DNA of 21,828 nt from positions 1 to 21,828 of the forward strand of contig JAWQRM010000516.1 in assembly GCA_033557675.1 (NCBI GenBank). Direction: 5' to 3'. Source of the DNA: Coptodactyla brooksi (taxonomy: Eukaryota > Arthropoda > Insecta > Coleoptera > Scarabaeidae). How positions within the stretch are numbered: position 1 is the stretch's first letter; each line of letters opens with the position of its first letter. Below are positions 18,168-21,828 of the stretch, piece after piece. Below the pieces are notes generated by a model. The model ran no database searches and had not been told where the DNA came from. It worked only from the letters and a program-made list of their open reading frames with translations. Position numbers and translations under genes: made by a program.

Positions 18168-18860
18168 AAACTTAAACTAAATGAATTAACCATAGACAAG
18201 AAAAAGGAATTGTTAGATTTGTTGAATGGTGAGAATTGATAGTTATTGGATGCAAAATTTGGCATTTACAGGTCTACAATTGGGAACATTATGAAAGATA
18301 AATGAAAAATCCACTCTGCCGCAAATCAAGACTAAGAAAGTGGGTATATAATTAGACACAGAAAATTTTCATGACTTAATCTGGTGAGTTAGCAAACACA
18401 AAGATAATGTGGACTTCAGTCTGGAAAAACGAAATTAGAAGACATTTTACAAAATCACGAGTCACATAATCAATTTTAATGCCGATGAGACAGGAAGTTT
18501 TTATACGCAAATTCTCACAGTTGTGAAGAAGGGAAATCTCCGTAGAGGTGGAAAAATGGAGAAACAAAGACTACATGTTCTCCTATGTTGTAGTGAAATA
18601 GGGGAAAGACTAACGCTTAGTTATTGAAAATGCTGCATGTGTAAAAATTTTTATGACAAATGTTGTCGACCTGAAAAACTTGCCTGTCGGCGCTTGAATA
18701 AAAAGATCTAGATGTCAAGTATTATTTTTTACAATTACCTAAAATCCTTCAATTAAGAAATGAAACATAAAAATGGTCAAATCATCCTCCTGATATGCAA
18801 TGCTTCGACACATCATAATACTCTAAATTCTCTAATTTAACTGTAAAATTTCTATAATCA
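18168..18860 (+). pseudogene. pogo/Tigger-like transposase pseudogene
   Basis: Blocks appear in order on the plus strand. The N-terminal HTH is KLKLNELTIDKKKELLDLLN, with LLDAKFGIYRSTIGNIMKDK after a stop (18168-18310). The first catalytic block is NQFNADETGSFYTQIL (about 18470). KMEKQRLHVLLCCSEIGERL lies at about 18555-18614. The second catalytic block is GQIILLICNASTHHN (about 18774-18820), where the expected catalytic Asp (Leu-Ile-Asp-Asn) is Cys. Many stops lie between blocks, so it is dead. It lies antisense to Atg16. No TIRs were found around it. Confidence 0.78.
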
Positions 18861-19260
18861 AACTTGACTTCTGAGGTGGAGTCAGATCCAGGAATTATAC
18901 ATAACATGAAAGAAATGCTGAATTTTGCAATTCTGTCAAAGAATTTAATAAGTATATTAATTTCATTGATTATCCATTAATAGCCAGGTACTGTAAATGA
19001 AAAGGGTAAATTATTTATAGATAATCCATAAGTGTATAGTATAAATAATACTATTAGAATATTATTTCTACATTACCCTCCTCAAGTATATTAATGTCCA
19101 GCACATAATAAGGTGGTTTGATAATACATGGAAGAGTGCCCCTTAGCATAATTCAAAAGCGATTTAAACTTGTTGGATTTTTGGTGGAGGAACCATGTGA
19201 TGAAGGAGCCGAAACATCTTTTCTTTACTAAAACACACGATCCAAAATCTTCCACCTATA

Positions 19261-19292
19261 TTGAATAACTTTATCATTGAGTAACTTTATCA
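19261..19292. repeat. 16-bp tandem repeat, two units
   Basis: TTGAATAACTTTATCA (19261-19276) is followed directly by TTGAGTAACTTTATCA (19277-19292). Further TTGAGTAACT units occur at about 19401 and 19416, on the other side of the PLE terminal fragment. This suggests that the PLE end inserted into or beside a short tandem array. Confidence 0.7.
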
Positions 19293-19304
19293 TTTGTCTC
19301 TAAC

Positions 19305-19400
19305 ACTTCTGAAGATGCCGACTTGGTCAGCGAAAAATGCCTCAAACAAAAATAAATTTTTCAGTTTTGGTGTAGCGATGTAGTGGTAATCGTGTAAACT
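19305..19400 (+). mobile_element. PLE terminal fragment with hammerhead-like motif
   Basis: CTGAAGA (19309-19315) is followed by U, then stem GCCGAC-TTG-GTCAGC with one mismatch, then GAAA (19332-19335). Stem III is not formed and CUC stands where the cleavage triplet would be. Downstream, CAGTTTTGGTGTAG...TAGTGGTA matches the sequence after the motif at 2840-2882 (TTTTGGTGTAGTGGTA). So this is a third, decayed PLE terminus. No endonuclease coding was found upstream. Confidence 0.55.
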
Positions 19401-19649
19401 TTGAGTAACTTTATATTGAGTAACTAGAAGCAGAATCTGCTTCCATTTTGAAAACAATCTAATTGTTCAGGAAGAGCTCTATTGAACACCCATGAAGTGC
19501 TCCATGAAAGTTTGGCGAACAGAAATCAATTCTAATTCTAAAGGCTGAAGTTTTGTTAATTCATTAAATCATTGGACTCCATTTAGTAAAAATTCCCGTC
19601 TGCTTAGCCATTCAATAATGCTCACTTTAGGCTAAGCAGTCGTAGGACT

Positions 19650-19862
19650 TCAAAAATTGAATCCAACATTGTCTTGCTTGACCTTAACAATGATCAATTT
19701 GTCCCATATTCCAGTTAAAGCAAATCTAAACCAACCTTCAAAATGTTCATTATTAATTTCGTTGTGATAATCAGCACTACTTCTTTTTCCTGTAAAACAT
19801 TTTAGAGCATCATCCAAAAAACCATCTCGACTCCGGATGTCCAAAATAACAACACACCGTCC
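19650..19862 (-). pseudogene. IS630/Tc1-superfamily transposase remnant
   Basis: The minus frame reads CVVILDIRSRDGFLDDALKC, FTGKRSSADYHNEINNEHFE, and GWFRFALTGIWDKLIIVKVK, then QDNVGFNF. The pattern Gly-Phe..., Asp-Tyr-His-x-Glu-Met/Ile-Asn...Phe-x-x-Trp, then Ile-Ile-Val...Asp-Asn, resembles insect IS630-type DDE transposases around the second catalytic Asp (DNA-x-YH). Neither the first nor the third catalytic block was found. A 19-bp direct repeat overlaps it. Confidence 0.5.
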
Positions 19863-19911
19863 TGCACTTAGTGAACATTTAATTCCTCCTCTATATTCCA
19901 GTTAAAGCAAA
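19706..19911. repeat. 19-bp direct repeat pair
   Basis: ATATTCCAGTTAAAGCAAA occurs at 19706-19724 and again at 19893-19911, 187 bp apart, without mismatch. The first copy lies inside the transposase remnant (encoding part of FALTGIW) and the second lies outside it. The pair points to a local duplication or a repaired break. Confidence 0.6.
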
Positions 19912-20533
19912 GAATCTAGATGTAATTTACAGGCAAGGGTGGACCTTCATAGTTTGATTGTGTTAGAAGATGGTTATGGGTAGATGTTACGTACATGGGT
20001 CATGATAACAGATTACAGCCCTAAGGTACCCTAACTTAAACCACTTCAATTTCTACCTGTGGGTCTGCTTTTATTCCAAGGTATTTGAAGAATAGCTGAC
20101 CAGCTACTTGGAATACTTTTTCCCTTTTCATTTTAACAAGCGGAAGGATGCTCCCACAAGCAACACAATACCTTTTGGATTATGTAAGAAGGAATTATTT
20201 AAAGATCTATTTCTCGATTTTCGTTTACAGAGAATGACTTCTCAAAGAGTACCTTTGACATCAATACCAGTATGGTAAAAACTTTTACCATGCAAATATA
20301 TGTCCGTTAGTGATGGTTTCACTCACGAAGCTTATCAATTTCAGCATTATAAAGCAATGCTACAAGCTATTCACTACAAGACTGTGCACCCTAACAATAA
20401 GGTCATATATCTCTATATGGTATATCTCATATTATTATCATCCTATATTATGATGTGTATTTATATAGTGTAATTTTACTATCATTATTATTTTGGTAAA
20501 TGATACGAGATTAATAATTATCAAATTTAGGTG

Positions 20534-20573
20534 ATAATTTCAAAGTATATACTTAAATATACTTTGAAATTAT
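20534..20573. repeat. Perfect 17-bp-arm hairpin
   Basis: The arm ATAATTTCAAAGTATAT (20534-20550) is the exact reverse complement of 20557-20573, with loop ACTTAA. It is AT-rich, so cruciform or hairpin formation is possible. It is not flanked by recognisable element ends. Confidence 0.75.
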
Positions 20574-20752
20574 ATTTTATTAGTACAATAGATTATACTT
20601 ATTGTTTTAAATGTTTCCACTATGCAAAAGTATTCAGGCATCGACAAAATAAATTGCGTTTACTTGCAAGCTCCACAACTAGCACAGTAATACAGCCAAA
20701 ACAGAAAATACTGAATAAAAAATAATAAAATAAAAAACTAAAGAAACTAAAG

Positions 20753-20822
20753 CCCCTCCACACCACCATGCAAAAAGGATCCGACCTACCTGAAACGATC
20801 AAATGTGCTGCGAAAGGAGGGG
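20753..20822. repeat. GC-rich block closed by inverted CCCCTCC/GGAGGGG
   Basis: CCCCTCC at 20753-20759 and GGAGGGG at 20816-20822 are inverse copies that close a 56-nt interior. Inside, CACCACC... and ...GTGCTGCGAAA allow weak further pairing. It is much richer in GC than the flanks and is preceded by A-rich sequence on the plus strand (a poly(T) on the minus strand). It could be the end of a retroposed element. I do not recognise it. Confidence 0.35.
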
Positions 20823-20975
20823 AATTTCCCAACGCTGGAAAATTTATTAGAAGCTAATCGTTTACTAAATATAATAGAAGCAAAAAGGAACTTATCCATA
20901 ATGTATAACTTATTGTGTTCTTATCTCTATAGCAAAATACAGATATAGTTCAAAACAAACACCGAAAGTACTTAC

Positions 20976-21064
20976 TTCAAAAAATTATCGTTTTCTTCAT
21001 TCATCTTATCGGCGTCCTTCGCTTTGTATTTTATTAATCGCTCCACCAGCTGATTATTTTCCAT
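20976..21064 (-). CDS. Atg16: Atg16 internal exon, coiled-coil segment
   Basis: This is an 89-nt exon. Its acceptor is a pyrimidine-rich CCTTTCAG just above 21064 and its donor GTAAGT is at 20975-20970. It starts in phase 0 and leaves two bases (AA), which join the A opening the next exon to make a Lys codon. The peptide begins MENNQLVERLIKYKAKDAD and continues KMNEENDNFLK. It is charged and heptad-like, matching the conserved block of ATG16 proteins just before the end of the coiled coil. In the family this coil dimerises the protein, while the region N-terminal to it binds ATG5. The complex acts as the E3-like platform for Atg8/LC3 lipidation on phagophore membranes. The ATG at the exon start lies directly at the splice acceptor, so it is an internal Met and not evidence of an initiation site. 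The family assignment is from recognition; the splice sites are seen directly. Confidence 0.88.
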
Positions 21065-21828
21065 CTGAAAGGAATGTACATATCAGTGGGAGGTATTTAT
21101 TTTAGATTTATTTTGGAAAGCAGCCAAAATATTAAAAATCTGTCATTCGACACAAACTGCTGCAACAGTGGAGGTGTTATCCAAGTGCTTAATGAAATTC
21201 TAGAATCATAGAAAAAAATTCATGGTTTCCAAACATTCTACAACTACCATATGAAATAATTTTACGAAACAATGCAAGTATAACAGTAATGAAAGAATAA
21301 AAATTGTATTTCACCTGATATTAATAGTTTTTAAGGTCCTAAAAGGACAGTCCCCTCATTTTTTTTTTACTCGTAAATGATATTGTCATAGCTTAAATAT
21401 GTGTATTTCTATTAAAAATGTGTATTTCATATTTCTTAAATATAAGTAAAATTAAATACATGTATTTCTGAAATACACTGCGATATACACTTATTAAAAA
21501 GACCACAACCTCATAATTCCATTGACACCAATTCGTCCAGATTTTTAAATTAAAGTAAATAATACACATATTGGAAACAGTCATTAACCTAAAATTTCTG
21601 TAAATCAAAAATGTAAACTTCATATAGAAACGCTATACTTTCAATTGAAATCGTTTTTAGAAAAATATTTACACAAATGTACATTAACTCATGGAATTTA
21701 AAAATTCAAAGTACACAGTTGAAAATCATGATTTAGTATTCTCATCAACTATATTCTGAAATACTATAATATATACAATATTTAATGTTCTATTAATTGA
21801 AGATATTAAGACCAAGAGGGACAAACAA
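21065..21828 (-). other. Atg16 intron, partial
   Basis: This is the 3' part of the intron that precedes the coiled-coil exon. It is AT-rich and shows only short low-complexity stretches, including three near-copies of ATGTGTATTTC between about 21398 and 21465. I see no exon, RNA gene or recognisable transposon in it. Confidence 0.7.

Larger units (their letters stand above)
12213..20975 (-). other. Atg16 intron of 8,763 bases, packed with transposons
   Basis: The intron is delimited by GTAAGT at 20975 and TTTCAG at 12213, and the split Lys codon is restored across it. It holds a CR1-like LINE with a nested PLE fragment, a pogo/Tigger pseudogene, a PLE hammerhead-like end and another transposase remnant, each listed separately. 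The stretches 12213-12766, 17560-18160, 18870-19250 and 20110-20530 show no feature I can name beyond AT-rich sequence. Confidence 0.85.

Noticed and set aside
20040..20100. Minus reading FFKYLGIKADPQVEIEVV, resembling a LINE motif with Phe-Lys-Tyr-Leu-Gly
   Set aside because: The match is a single short motif with no neighbouring RT blocks in any frame. It is too little to call a LINE.

Overview
This window is about 21.8 kb of AT-rich eukaryotic nuclear DNA, almost certainly from an insect or another arthropod. The sequence has small coding exons with GT..AG splice sites, multi-kilobase introns and many decayed transposable elements. I see no bacterial operon, no rRNA, no CRISPR array and no complete gene.

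The only host gene I can support is an internal part of Atg16 (ATG16L1-like autophagy protein), read on the minus strand. Exons in transcription order are 21064-20976 (coiled coil), 12212-12077 (end of coiled coil plus a short linker), 11774-11669 (first WD40 blade), a probable 18-nt microexon at 5873-5856, and 5552-5410 (second WD40 blade). Frame and splice phase agree at every junction. The 5' exons lie beyond 21828. The remaining WD40 blades should lie below position 1, because the last exon ends in a clean donor and no further blade was recognised. Atg16 dimerises, binds Atg5-Atg12 and directs Atg8/LC3 lipidation. The gene occupies about 470 bases of the window and the rest is intron.

The introns form a transposon graveyard. 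(a) 1-5409 holds a pogo/Tigger-type deletion derivative with intact TIRs (1867-2447), a 99-bp tandem duplication, and two Penelope-like (PLE) GIY-YIG endonuclease fragments facing away from each other (about 3315-3570 minus, 3688-3870 plus). The minus copy ends in a sequence that fits a minimal hammerhead ribozyme (2840-2882). (b) 5553-11668 holds Tc1/mariner-like fragments, a long imperfect inverted repeat (about 6700-6850 against 8905-9055), a tRNA-like A-box block, a decayed LINE reverse transcriptase on the plus strand (about 10226-10895) and a candidate piggyBac-type terminus at a TTAA. (c) 12213-20975 holds a CR1-like LINE on the minus strand (about 12767-17399), with SGNH-esterase ORF1 and endonuclease/RT ORF2. 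Its ORF1/ORF2 junction is interrupted by a PLE fragment that has its own hammerhead-like end. The same intron holds a pogo/Tigger transposase pseudogene (18168-18860, plus), a third hammerhead-like PLE end (19305-19345) and an IS630/Tc1-superfamily transposase remnant (19650-19860, minus).

I did not find an undescribed functional system. The observations most worth checking are the frame-preserving microexon in Atg16, the well-formed PLE hammerhead, the back-to-back PLE copies, and a few palindromic or duplicated blocks that no recognised element explains.
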